From: Lineus longissimus
Taxonomy: Eukaryota > Nemertea > Pilidiophora > Heteronemertea > Lineidae
NCBI RefSeq assembly: GCF_910592395.1
Contig: NC_088325.1
Location: 992,001-1,056,000 of the forward strand
DNA: 64,000 bases
Reading direction: 5' to 3'
Both the position numbers and the translations under genes were made by a program. Within the stretch, counting starts at the first letter, position 1, and every line of letters begins with the position of its first letter. The notes beneath the pieces are model-generated. The model did no database searches. It was not told the DNA's origin and worked only from the letters and a program-made list of their open reading frames with translations. Shown piece by piece: positions 49,653 to 62,067 of this stretch.

Positions 49653-49825
49653 AACAATTATGTAGTATTTCCAACACTCGGGCATGTGCCCGATTGAATC
49701 TAACTGCCCTAGTTAGAAAGCCTGAATCCATTACGAAACCGCATGTTTGTCAGACATTGCCTGTAATTCAGCGATGGGGAAATAGAGGTCAGCAGCTGCA
49801 GTGACCTCATCATCGCGGAATGCTA
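49653..49825. mobile_element. 367-bp MITE, right part only
   Basis: AACAATTATGTAGTATTTCC to CGCGGAATGCTA, the complement in content to the left part at 43352-43549. Confidence 0.85.
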
Positions 49826-50624
49826 TTCCACTACCATTGGGTGGAGGACAAAGGAAACTGTTCTCAAAAGTTACCAGCGTTCGTTACGTTTACTTGTCCT
49901 TGTCGGTGTAGGTGTGGACCTATCAACCCTATGAGAGCTGCCCACATCGTGGGTCAAAGTGTCATCGATATCAGCCATGATGACCCTTTGATTATTAAAA
50001 CTGTAGAACAGTGAATTGGAACTTAGGCCTAGGTGCGAGCGGGCGCTGTGTATTTGGGTAGGACTGCGGGGAAGGGGCAAAATACCGTATTTAACAGCAG
50101 GCGGCCACATTTGATTCGACTTTGAGGAAACGAAAGGGCTTCTTAAGTCCTTCCTGAGTTGCTGAATGCTTTATGTGATTTAAATACTCACTTATTTCTC
50201 GCCCAAAAGTCATGAAATCTACACAATATTTGTAAAATAGCACGGTTATTTGAATAACGACAATAACAAGTTTATCTATCATCAATAAGTTTTGATTAAC
50301 GATAGACGAGGCATGTGAACGCTGTCTAGTGTGACCAATTTTTTTTTTGCTTTTTGAAAATTTGTTTTGATATTTGTAAGGCCGGAGACACGTACACCAT
50401 GGCATGGGCCTTACCATATCTCATGTATGACAGCGGCATTTCACCATTATATTCTCAACTGTGACGCCTTTCATCAATAAAAATATTCATTTGTATTAGA
50501 AAAATGTTGGTGGTATTTGGCACGGGACGACATATAGGACGTGACAATTCAGTTTATATATGTTCTGTGACCAGTTTTGCGCAGTACAGTTAAAGGAAAA
50601 GAACGACTGTTCCGACTTGAAGCT

Positions 50625-53264
50625 ATGGCCGGATATTTCACACGAAACACACTGATTTTGGTCGCCATTCTGGTGGCTGGGTTGCCAAGTGGTAAGTCAG
50701 TACGATTTGCTTGCCTTTCAAAGATCCAAAACCATTTCAAAATATTCCAGAAACGGAAAATATTAAGCCCAAAGATCGTCCAATGCCATGACGTCATATT
50801 CTGGTTTGGCGTTTTTATTGATTTCGTATCAATGAATGAATATTGGACTTGTAGCGGTAAAGGTTCAAAGTTACCTTTATCTGCGTAGGCCATGTTCTTA
50901 AGGTTTATACATCGCCATAAGAGCCCTAGAACATTTTCTACTGATTGCAGCCATAACCACTAGAACCCACAATATATGCAACAACTTATTTGGAGCGTTT
51001 TTTTCACAAACCTACCCCTTTGTGGAAATCTTATATTCAAGTTTCAGTGGTGTTGTCCCAGGATTTCTCACAATGTGAGAGATAGATTTTTGTTAAAGTA
51101 TCAATGTAGGTCGATTTCATCCATGAGTGGTCTCTATGAGTGGTTACCTATGAGCGATCCATTTTATCGACGACTGATCCATTTTATCTACTGGTGCTCC
51201 ATTTTACCTATTTTTCCATTAGAAGTCCCTTTTATTTATCCAATGTCCATTTTTATCCATCATTGGTCCCTGTTATCAACTGGTGCTCCTCTTTTTGCAT
51301 TGACGAGTGGTCCATTTCTATCTGTTCTTTCCCCCTTCCTCCATAAGTGCTCCATTTGTTACCTGCGATTGATCCATTTTCATCTGTCAGTGGTCAATTT
51401 TTACCTATGAGTGGTCCATTTCACCTACGAGTGGTCCATTTGACCTATGAGTGGTCCATTTTACCTACGAGTAATCCATTTTCCCTGTGAGTTGTTCATT
51501 TCACCTATGAGCGGTCCACTGATTTTCACCTATCAGTGGTCCTTATTCATTCCAGTGGCGCCGTACGACTACAACACTTGTAGTGGTGGATTTTTCCACG
51601 AGACCTGCCGTGTCCCACTTTCATCTCACTGCTGCAAGTCCGGCATTTTCCTGAGCGCCACCTGTTGTCGCAATTTCTGCAGCTACCCTGGCTTCATTTG
51701 GTCGACTTCTACGCGCTGCTTTTTTATAACCGACTCAATGTGCTGCAGTAAGTCACGATCCGGATCTGAATCCTGTTGCAACGCGGCGAGCTATTCGAGG
51801 ACATCGTCTAGCAGTGTAAATGGATACTACACGAGGAGCACCTTCGCGACGTGCCATAGAGGTATATACAGCACCGACTACTGCACTAACAGTCTTTCCA
51901 CCGGTTGTTGTGGGTATGGTACTAGCGCCTCCTGCTGCAGACCTTCAACTTGCGTGGGGAGAAATTGGCGTGGCATCCTATCCACCTGCTCCGGTAGTTC
52001 AACCTATTGCTGCTCCTCGTCGAAATCATGCTGTGATTCGTCTGGTTACGACCACGAGCAAAGACAGAAGAGTTACGAAGCAGGGTAAGCAGCTTGAAAT
52101 CATATTCAAAGCAATTAGAACTCCTTCAAAAAGAATTGAATGCCAATTTCACGGGCGGGAGTCTGTCCAAAGAACAGACTCCCGCCCTTCGGCCTTACTC
52201 GGGAATGTATATTTGCCCCGTTATCTTAGAGGTTTGACCATAGGCATCACCATTTTGGCTACAACTTGACATCCCAAAGCAATTAGAACTCCTTCAACAT
52301 GAAGTGAATGCCAATTTCACGGGTGGGAGTCTGTTCTTTGTTTCCAGAGAATAGACTACCATTCTTGAAATTGGCATTCACCTAGTTTTGAAAGAGTTCT
52401 AATTGTTTTAGGATTTCAAGTTCTCGCCAATATGGTGGTGCCTCACGCCTGAAGGACCAACGGAGTGACCAGTACCATCATTACCAAGGTCATCCTTTTC
52501 ACTACAGTTGTTTCCATCACAAATTCCACAACAAATGAGAAAATAACTTCGATGGAATTATCGGTTTTCTCCATGTTTAGGCCGAGTGAGCCCTCCATGC
52601 ATCCATCCATCTTTGTGGAGATCGATGTATTGGTGTCGCCATGCAGCGTGGAAACGAGGGCCGATATCATGAGGTCACTGAGTTGTTATTGATGGCGGCG
52701 ACCTTAGCGTCTGGGCGACATTAAGTCCGACATCGGGTGCATTCGGGTAGCGTGTAATGTATCCTGCACCAGGAGTTGTGCAAGCAGAAACGTGAGACAG
52801 GCAACATTACTGCGCTGCGGTTACTATAATGCGCTCAGTTAAGCTAACCCTCCTTTACATTTCCAGGGCCGTCGCCGGCGGGGTGATTGGTGGCATTATC
52901 TTGCTCGCCATCATCATCGTAGTACCGGTCTCCGTGGTGTGCTGTTGCAGGGCGAACGGGGCACGTGAGGCAATCTACGCTAACCAAAACGCTGACGCCA
53001 CTGTCGTTGGTACGTATACACAGTAATTAATATCAAGAACAAACTCAACTGAAAAATAACAAAATAAGCTGCGTTATTTTTCGTGATCGAAATCAATGTA
53101 TTTCATAAAAATCTTCAAAACATTTTTTCATTTTAGCTGTTACTTCGACCAGCAATCAGACCCAACCTAACCAACCTTACCAAGCGTACCAACCACCACC
53201 ATCTGCGAACTACCAGCCACCACCTTACGGATACAACCCACCACCGGTTTCTAATAACCAGTAG
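50625..53264 (+). CDS. Cysteine-rich type I membrane protein with PPxY tail, copy 2 (paralogue)
   Basis: Tandem paralogue of the gene at 38812, same strand and exon structure: 50625-50691, 51556-52084, 52867-53009, 53137-53264 (288 residues). The signal peptide exon is identical. All 24 ectodomain cysteines, the TM helix and the PPPY motif are kept. Exon 2 is net 9 nt shorter through three in-frame indels (one residue gained, two plus two lost). By eye it carries about 19 residue replacements against 4 silent changes. Exons 3 and 4 add about 10 replacements and 3 silent changes. Splice sites are all canonical, so this is unlikely to be a pseudogene. The intron 1 minisatellite is far shorter here (about 7 units). 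Function unknown; the pattern suggests a cell-surface protein whose exposed face is changing quickly (inference). Confidence 0.8.
51395..51545. repeat. 20-bp minisatellite, short (copy 2 intron 1)
   Basis: About seven units of the AGTGGTCCATTTTACCTATG type at the position of the 22-unit array in copy 1. Confidence 0.9.
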
Positions 53265-53920
53265 TTGGCCCAAGCAACTTCGGCACGGCAACCGGGACCA
53301 TCGCAGGAATAAGACACCGACCAGCCAGGCGTAGCTCCTGCAACAAATGCGTCAGCAGACCCCTTTACCGCCCCATGAAGTTTAACTAGCAGTTGAATAG
53401 AACACCGTCATATCTTACACCACCTTGTCCGCTCTCAGATAAATCCGTAGACGTAGTTTCCGCCTCAGTCACGAATTCTTCGTGCATGTAATCGGTTCGA
53501 TTTCAATGAATTCGTAATAATCTAGGGAGAGTTTAGGTGCTCAAATTTAGTTTCACGAAGTTGCCAATACCCCCCCCCCCCCCCATCTCACTTCATCGAA
53601 ACTGTCAACGCTTGTACAGCACCTTGTATGCCCCCCCCCTTGATTTTTGATGGGACCAATTTCTGTTTCGGTCCGACCCCGCAGGCTATTTCGATACATT
53701 TGGTGCCTTATTCGACGAAAAGAAAACGAAGTCTGGATTAACAAGACCAGCGATGTTGTTGTTAATTTACTCCAACCTCTACATCCGGGGTCTACTTGAT
53801 TAGCAATTCAAAATGGCTGCACCATAGACCCTTGACACACCCCTATGTCACATGCCGCGTCACCGCCAGAATCTAGGGGTGACTATGACAAAAACATTTT
53901 TGCGGCCCACCAAATAAGTT

Positions 53921-54227
53921 TTAAAGGGCCAACTTGGGCATAAGATATGTGGTTTTTTTGTACAAAAACGGCTTCCAGCAGGACCGCAACTTCTCCAAAC
54001 ATTTGAATGAAAACTCTTTGAATTGCAATATACAATGCACTAGAACGGGGGGTAACCTTAGGTCTGCCTGAAATTCGCAAGCCATGCCCAAAACTACCTT
54101 CCAACACTGGTGAAAATCGTTATCAGAAAACGGCATCAGTGTAATACTACAAGTGGCGGCGCATGGTGTCAAGTCGGCACATTATTCTCCTGGCCAGGTA
54201 AATCACACGCCCAAGTTGTCCCTTTAA
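53921..54227. mobile_element. TTAA-flanked MITE, copy in block 2
   Basis: 307 bp, same ends and orientation as 42418-42724; carried by the segmental duplication. Confidence 0.85.
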
Positions 54228-54539
54228 ATTGAGAACACGTCATGGTAGACATTAAGGAAGAGACTTGACACTGGATATAGAGGTTGTATTTACCCTAACC
54301 TGTACAAACTCCCAGTAGGGCCGCCTTTTAGGCTACTATTGAGATGCCAAGGCGACGATTCGGGTCCTTGTAAGGCCAACAAGGCCTCAGAAAGTTTATA
54401 TCATAAATCATAACTGGTGTAGATGTTTAGATCAGCAACAGTCATATAGATGACTGAGAAGTGTTCAAGTACTGTAAATTTTGTGTTCAAAATTTATATG
54501 TAATGTATAAAATAAATGTAAATGTAGATGTTTGAAAAT

Positions 54540-54730
54540 TTCCGTTCATACATGCCATGTAGGTCAACTAGAATTCTCATTCTACCAAAGTCAAGGTCAG
54601 GGAGGCGGTTGTTCGGCACATGACGCCACGACAGCCTGCTGACTGGGGCTAAGAAGAGGAAGCTAAGGTGGTTTGGCCACGTGGCAAGACCCAGAACACC
54701 CCTTGCGAATATCATCCTGCAGGGCACAGA
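54540..54730 (+). pseudogene. Non-LTR retrotransposon RT C-terminal fragment (block 2)
   Basis: Longer than the block 1 version: LTGAKKRKLRWFGHVARPRT then PLANIILQGT, typical of RT C-termini. Upstream part is decayed. Confidence 0.7.
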
Positions 54731-55749
54731 AAAACTACAAAATTTGTTGCGACTTTATCATATTGCATAACAACTTTTATTATCTTGTACAGCACCAAAT
54801 TAAAAATGTACATCGAATAACCAGCCTAAAATGAACCGAGGCAGTAATGCAATTTCTATGAGCAATTTCCATCAGCCTGGGATCCAATTAAGGCGGAAGC
54901 ATCTTCAACATTTATTATAATAAATTCTAACATGACAAAAAAAACCGCGTGCATGTTTATAGTTTTACAATAGACCAATACCCGACCCGAAAACTTGTAA
55001 CTTCTTTTAACAAATATTGCCAAATTGAACTTATATGGAGATTTTCCAGAATTTACCGTGATTAGCCGAGAATTTACCGAGAATATCAAGTGCTCGGTCA
55101 TCAGGTCCGACCTCGTAAAGAGAGCAGCAGTTGTGGTGAGCACCATTGCGGAGGAGAAAGAGGCGGTGAAGCCGTGAAGGCGGTGTAACCACCATCTCGG
55201 GCAGAGCAGAGACGCCTTGTTAGAGAGGTTGTGTGGTGTCCTTAATAGAGAGGTTCTACTGAACAAACGAGGTGAAAATGAAGAAGTTTAGGTTGGTACG
55301 TGTCTACGTCCGACGAAAAGACTATGTACTTCAAATTTCGTAGATTGTCAGGGATTGAACCTTGTAATTTTCTGCGAAGTCGAAAAAATTCGGACTTCGT
55401 ATTTTGCAAAACCTCCCTTTCCCAAAGAAAATGTTAAGGACAGTAAAACCTAACGGCAGCACCAGCCTGCAGTATGAGCCTAAGTCAGGAGTCAGGATTG
55501 AACAACACGAGGTGAGGGTGAAAAGTACATCGTGAACCGTATGTAGCCGCTCTTTGGAAATGACTTGTTCGTTCTTCATGTTTTCTATGAAAGGTAAACA
55601 GTTACATGATATGTGACATGTGAAAACGTGAACTCTATATAATCGCTGCCTGAGACGTATCTTTACTCTGTACTGCTGGATGGTTAATTTAAACTGCAGC
55701 TGCTGCCCTCTATTTCCCCATCGCTGAATTACAGGCAATGTCGGACAAA

Positions 55750-56215
55750 CATGAGGTCCACACCTACACCGGCAAGAACAAGTAAACGTAACGAACGCTG
55801 GTAACTTTTGAGAACAGTTTCCTTGTCCTCCACCCAATGGTAGTGGAATAGCATTCCGCGATGATGAGGTCACTGCAGCTGCTTCCCTCTATTTCCCCAT
55901 CGCTGAATTACAGGCAATGTCGGACAAACATGCGGTTTCGTAATGGATTCAGGCTTTCTAACTAGGGCAGTTAGATTCAGTCTGGCACATGTCCGAGTGT
56001 TGGAAATACTACATAATTGTTCTGAATATTTCTCTCTCTGACTCTATGGTATCATTCATGCTAAAAACTATGCAGGGTCAAAGATAATTGACTTTGAAAT
56101 AAGCTCAAATGCGTAGAAATAAGTGGCGATGTCCGACAGTCACGTGACTAAAACGTCATCAATATCTTATTCAAATGACCTTGTGAGCTATAAATAGTAA
56201 CGTCGCGGAATGCTA
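55750..56215. mobile_element. Intact inverted 367-bp MITE (55849-56215) plus flank matching 49826-49925
   Basis: The MITE is inverted relative to the 37261 copy. The adjoining 100 bp (GGTAACTTTTGAGAACAGTT, TCCACCCAATGGTAGTGGAA) is the complement of the sequence right of the 49825 end. Confidence 0.88.
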
Positions 56216-56520
56216 TATAGGAAATGCCTGTAACGGTAACATTTGAAAGATCTAAAAACATCCAATATTTAAATTGTCAAATAGTACGAACGCATGCTAT
56301 GACAAAATGTTGAAATTTGAAATTTGAAATTTGAAAAAATTGGGAGAAATTTGACGATTCTTTTATTTCTTTTGAGAAACGTGAGAAATTCAAACACTTT
56401 TTGAAACATTGATTTGTGCTGGGAAAAATCTTTCTGAGAAATAATCCGCGGAATGAAAATGCAATGTACATACGTATACACGCAAACATAGTTTTCCAGA
56501 AAAAACCTTCCAACACCCAA

Positions 56521-56526
56521 TTTATT
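56521..56526 (-). terminator. Candidate poly(A) signal of the LicD-type gene
   Basis: TTTATT on the plus strand (AATAAA on minus), about 190 bp past the stop at 56713. Confidence 0.4.
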
Positions 56527-56712
56527 AAGAATGACACTATGGTGAGTTTTCTACGACGATTAGAATTCAAAGCATAATCGTATGAACTACTAGTAGTACT
56601 GCTGCAAAAAAGTCGATATGTCTAATATGTTTTTTTTGCAAGATAAGTAAATTCACGGACGTATCCGTCTTGTAGGTAAGCCGATGTATCACCATGCATT
56701 CATAATACATCA

Positions 56713-59700
56713 TCAAGACTCGCTGTTACAGTACTTTGGCCGCAGTATGGTATTAACGGGTTTATAACCAATCATTAATGACTCTTTTACCAAGTTACCT
56801 CTCGGACTTCTGAAAACAAACGGAAAATATGGAAACAGTTTCGAGCAGTTGATGCTCTGCAGGGGGTATTTAGTCCGGGATAGCTCTCTTTTGTGGTCGT
56901 ACCAAGTCGACTGGCACACTTTTAAATCTCCTATGGCGTTTGTTACGATATGTTCAGCGTTACAAGGCCCGGGGAAAGTCCAGCCTTCATATGGTATCTG
57001 ACGCAATGGGAAGACATCTTTTTTTAAGGATAGCATACTTCTACAACACCCAGGGTTATGGTCCCAGATGTGTGTGGCGTTTGTCACGTAGAAAAATATA
57101 TCTATGAACGGCCAGCGCCACTCCTTGTGACGGATGGGCGTGGAACTAGCGAGGTAAAACTTCCATTGAAAAGACCCGGATGTGGACCAGTAGTTGTATT
57201 CCTTGCCGGCCGTCTTCAGTGCTTCCAGTAGAAGGTCACGCTGCTTGAAGTTGACCCACACGTCAATGTCGTCATCCCACGGGACCATACCGTGGTGCCT
57301 GCAACGAAAATGAATTGGGAGAGTTCACGGGGAATGGACTTTTGTAAAATATAATTGCTTCTGATTAGACTTCTCTGACTATGCAATAATGACTACGTCA
57401 TGGGATACGCCACCCTCCAAGGCTACGTGCTGATTGGTTCGTTTGAATAGGTTTGACCGGTTATTCTAAAATGTGAGTCGGAAATAGCCGGAATCAGTCG
57501 GCATACCGAACGCGTAGTTCCTTTTTGCCGCTTCACTCTTGTCGCTTGCCGCGAATCATGTAGCATTGCGCAAATAGTTCCATCAAAATTTTAAAAGGCA
57601 TAATTCTTGAACTGGAATATTATTTTTTTGAACATTTTGAAATTTTCTATCCAAGCAAAATGTCATATTTTGGCTGGATAAATGTTGACAAGTTTCTTGT
57701 GATAGTCAGTAAACATTTGGTGCCAGGGCAATCGTGTGAGCAACCTTAAATGTGGAAGCGGGAATGATTGCCAACTGGCAAAGCGAGGCGGCAATCAGCC
57801 CCTGTCCCGTGAGTACACAGTCGTCCATTCCCGGCATGTATAACCAAGTAGCCAGCGCAATTATGTTGCTATGGTGACTATGGATGACAACAATTTAAGC
57901 GCTGCATGCTTTCAGTCTAATGTTGATAATAGATGTGCCTGCCTCACTCGCGATGGTGCAAAACATCTAGAAGCCCGACTGTATATATGCCAGTGCAATT
58001 TTATCGAATTTGAGTTGTGCCTGCACGTATCGAAGGTGGGACCCATGGCAGGGTTGTTGAAAACCACGCTGGCTTTAACGGAGTCGTAAAACCTTAAGGT
58101 GATACGCCGTTCGTAATTACTGGTGGCCCAGGAAAATGCAGTTATCATGGTTATACACAATGCCGTTATAACGACGTTAATCGATCGAAAATCAAACTAA
58201 CGTGGTTACTATCTGTTCGATCTCGTGTTGAGGAGAGTGGCTTGGTCGCTAATGGTGTCAAACGGGGGATATCACCCCTTGGGAATTTGGCAATGTTGCC
58301 CAAAAACCAATTTGGCGATTGTTGCCTATGATTTAGGGCACCGCCATCAATAACTCGGGCAGCATTGGTGTCGCACCAGAAACGAAGGGTAGCAACACAA
58401 ATAATAATCTACGCGACTGGAGTGGGCGACCTTTGAAGTTGATTCTATTACTTAGAAGAAACCAGATTAATTTTTAGCGGCTGAAACTTGTATATCTGTC
58501 TATAAAATTACAATGTTTATTTCATATTCAGAAGGCACACATAATTAGAACATTACTATTTACAGTTATTAACAAATTCCAATTACAAATTTCAATTCTT
58601 TTACGAACAGCGTGGGTCTTACAGATGTCAGACAGATGTCGATGGCATGTCAAACAGATCATGCCAAAAGTGGTTGAGTAAATAATTTGGCATGTCCTTC
58701 ACTCAGACTCATCGATCAGACTTAACGCAGAATTTTTAAAATGCCAAACAAATATATACTTGCTTGTTTTCAGTCCAGCCTGTTTTTCAAAACAAACCAT
58801 GGGTAAAAAATGACTAAATGACTTAATATTGAATCGAAAGTCAAATTGACTGACCCGTACTATGTATGACTAAATAGACATATTTCTCGTTCTCGCTGAA
58901 GAACATATTCACCTGTAAGCACCGATCAAGGTTCCTCCATACAGCATGTATGTGATGTTATGTTTCCTCATCAACTTATGGAATGTTCGCAGTAGCTCCA
59001 TCATCCTCCTCTTCTCCTCTGGGGTGATGCTGACCTTAAATGAGCCTGGGGCACTGATCAGACCGGGGTAGCTCGGAATCGCGGGAACCTTGACAATAAC
59101 ATATTAAATGTTAGGCCGGGTCTATTTGGCAAGCCGCTCGCCGAACGGGCATCTTTTTTTGTCCTGTTTGGAGAGCCGCTTGCCAAACAGCACTAAAAAG
59201 CCACCCTGTTCGGCCAGCCGGGCTTGCCAAACAGGTAAAAAATCTACCCTGTTTGGCGAGCTGGAAACTTTACTTTAATATTAATGAGTTCTGCTCTCCA
59301 TTCAGGACAAGAAAAAGTCGCTGTTCAGTCAGCCAGGCTTGCCATACAGGTAAAAAATCTACCCTGTTTGGCGAGCTGGAGACTTTACTTTAATAATGAG
59401 TTCAACATCGATAATCATCAATGATTGAGTTGGTGCATTGCCCCTGTGAGAACTATGATTAAAATTTGTAAGTTTACGGCAAAATCTATCATTTCGTCCG
59501 ACAAAAAACTTCTTTCTGTTGACAGGCTCTATTGGGTAAAACATTCATGCCTGTTATTTTGTGTTAGATGCTATATTTCGCAATCATGAGACAATTTTCA
59601 AAGATTTCATCAGAACAGATTTTCCACATTCATCAGAAGTGTAAAATATTGGTGTCGGCGGAATTCACTTTTTAAACGCGCCCTATCTCCAATCAGAATC

Positions 59701-60433
59701 ATACACGCCAACCCAGTAGAAGAACATTGCTACATCCTCCATTTCAGTGTCTTCCATGCAGTTGCTTGCCGCTGGATTTGCTAAAACCTCTGCCGACGAC
59801 AAACCAACATACTGACCGGGTATCCGTGGTGTATCACCGGTGACTGCACAACCGACAACTTTCAAATTAAGGGTCACAAAGTAGGTTCAAAATAGCACAT
59901 TTATAGGCGACTTTCAAATGGCCTATGCAGCAACCTACCTTAAACGACTGGCTCCCGTACCACAGTTTTACAGCAGCCAACTCCAACGGCGACAGACTCG
60001 TCTCATTTCGCAAAATGGAATGTTGCGTTGTTTTTAAATCCAATATCTTTGTTATAGAAGTGGAAACGATAGCATATTTACTGTTTTGTTTCGCTTTCGT
60101 TGCTATTGACCTTGTCAACAACTCTCCTATACTCGACGGACTGGTCCTTAACTTCTCTGTCGCGCTCTCCACTTTTCCCGTGACAGAGGGCCGAACACTA
60201 GTCCGCGGGAGTGTCGTAGTAATCAGGTCCGCGAAACTCAAATTAGTCCGCCTCACTGCCCGGAACTTCGGTGTCCGCTGAATGCTTGGGGTCATAGCGA
60301 GCGAGAGCAAGGGATGTTGGAAATCGTACCGGTAAACCACAACGGCGAGAAAGTTCCCCAAGATCACAGCGAGCAGCAAGATCACGTACGTCCTGTATGG
60401 TCGCGGCTGCTGTATGGCACTGAAGGACTTCAT
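56713..60433 (-). CDS. LicD/fukutin-type phosphotransferase-like type II membrane protein, three exons
   Basis: Minus-strand exons in transcript order: 60433-59939, 59088-58913, 57298-56713; phases join (total 419 codons including stop). The N-terminus is cytoplasmic, then a signal-anchor TM (TYVILLLAVILGNFLAVVV, about residues 15-35), consistent with Golgi or secretory-pathway placement. A Ser/Thr-rich stem follows, then the LicD domain. The exon 2-3 junction rebuilds [23 protein letters not shown], with the family's acidic DDDID motif at about residues 232-236, followed by WRWPFIDIFFY. LicD proteins include bacterial phosphocholine transferases and animal fukutin/FKRP, which transfer phospho-alditols to glycans; substrate here is unknown. 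I chose Met 60433 because it precedes the TM directly; in-frame Mets upstream (60493, 60478) are possible. A 59683-59877 frame lies between exons 1 and 2 but lacks a compatible splice phase and was left out. Confidence 0.88.
59130..59400. repeat. Repeats of a TGTTTGGC-GAGC word in the LicD intron
   Basis: CTACCCTGTTTGGCGAGCTG occurs twice, with inverted versions (CTTGCCAAACAG) and a further piece at 60815-60858 (GTTTGGAGAGCCGCTTGCCA). Palindromic, unclassified. Confidence 0.7.
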
Positions 60434-61338
60434 GTTGATTTCGAGATGGTTATCACGGTTCGAATCCGTTGAAAACATGGGAAATGGGTTCATACAACAA
60501 CACGTATATACATGTACATGAAACAAGGAGAAAGCCCTTTGAAGTAGTTTGTAGAAATAATGCAGGTGATTAAGTTACGAAGAAACGTTTTTGCCAAGGA
60601 ACTCCTTTTGCGTGGTTCAACAGAATTTAAAGCGATCACTACGAAATCTTTTTGACAATTCGTGCACTGTTGGCGGAAGCTTCGAGTACGTGTCACCCCT
60701 GGCCAGGTAAATCCCACGCCCGGGTTGTCCCTTCAGACACTGATAGGTACCAGCATTGTAACTGGACGTGGAACAAAATGAATACAGTATTCCTCTAGTG
60801 GCTGAGTAGTCCTGGCTTTTTTTGTCCTGTTTGGAGAGCCGCTTGCCAAACAGCACTGCCGGCACCAGGATTTACTCCAGAGTATGGTTCGTTTCGGCGG
60901 CTGCAATTTCCAGGGCTAATGGCCGAGGGAACTTCAGTGGTATTCTACTCGTTCATATGCCTGTCCATCAACGACACGAAAAATCCTCCCTCGCTAAAAC
61001 ATCAAAGCTACGTCCGCATTACGAGAATTGAATCTAGCAGCATCTTTCATTCTGTCCACCAAAGAGCGTCAGTCCTAATGCCCTGCAAATAAGATAAAAG
61101 CACACCATTATACAATAAGCAACGATCGGTAAAGATTCTCGTGCAAGGCAAATATCATTCCGGATTCTTACACTGCCTTCGTTATGACTTGATATACCTT
61201 GATTGCTCGAGACTATGTGTAAAGGCAGACATGGCTTTTCGCCAAAAACTCGTTTATCAAATTGAGGTTTCGTGTACACAACCTAGTTTTTCGGTCAACC
61301 TCTCATAAATGGAACAAATAAGACGCTACTGCTCACTA
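60434..61338. other. Upstream flank of the LicD-type gene
   Basis: Presumed 5' UTR/promoter side on the minus strand; no TATA box I would defend. A fragment of the TTAA MITE family (GGCCAGGTAAATCCCACGCC) sits at about 60697-60736. Confidence 0.4.
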
Positions 61339-62067
61339 AGGGACAACTTGGGCGTGGCATTTACCTGGCCTTGAGGATAATGACCCTGCTTGGCACCACG
61401 CGCTGCCACTTCAAGTGTAGTGTAGTATCAAACTAATGCCAATCTTCAATAGTGATTTTCGAGAGTGATGAGAGGCAGTTTTAGACTTGACCTTAAATAC
61501 CAGGCAGACCTATGGTAAATAGGTCTTAGTAAACAAAGTCAGTAAAGTTGTATTGATCGATCTTTCATTCAGACAACGTATACTCAGCACATGACAATAC
61601 ATTTGTAAATAAAAAGACAGGTGTAATTGGAGATGTTTGATGATAACAGTATTATGATAATAAAAAGTGTAATGATATTGTGATTAAATTAATGAAAATG
61701 AGAATAAGGTGAAAAACGATTTGTCGATATATTGGTAAGTGTTAACAATTAAGTTGAATTCTTGTGTTGTCTTTTATTAAGACATGTTGTTTGAAAGTTG
61801 GTAACATATTTACAGATTTCAGTGTCACTGTGGTTGTACGACATAAGGAAAGAGAACTTTTGTTCATTATCAAGAGCCTGGAAAGATGTGATGGAATCTA
61901 GGGTCGAAAACAAATCAATTAACTCCTGATTATACAATTATACCTCGTTCTTGTGCATTATTGATTCCACGGTTCAATGTTTTTCCAATTATCCTTTTTG
62001 GAGAAGTCGCGGGCCTGCTGGAAACTAATTTTGTATGAAAAGCCAACATGGCCAATTTGTGCCTTTA
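61339..62067. mobile_element. TTAA MITE family copy split by about 430 bp
   Basis: AAGGGACAACTTGGGCGTGG opens at 61339. Similarity to the 18684 copy stops at about 61516 and resumes at about 61953 (ATCCTTTTTGGAGAAG) to about 62067. The inserted DNA is A/T-rich and unclassified. Confidence 0.65.

Larger units (their letters stand above)
50403..54680. repeat. Segmental duplication, block 2
   Basis: Same order and orientation as 38629-43182. Shorter mainly through the contracted intron 1 minisatellite. Confidence 0.93.

Noticed and set aside
50976-51410. 144-codon frame in intron 1 of copy 2
   Set aside because: It reads through the CCATTTTA-type repeats, and the matching region in copy 1 is broken up; intronic.
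59683-59877. Minus-strand 64-codon frame between LicD exons 1 and 2
   Set aside because: No acceptor in the phase needed by exon 1 and a stop before any good donor. Exon 1 joins directly to 59088 in phase.
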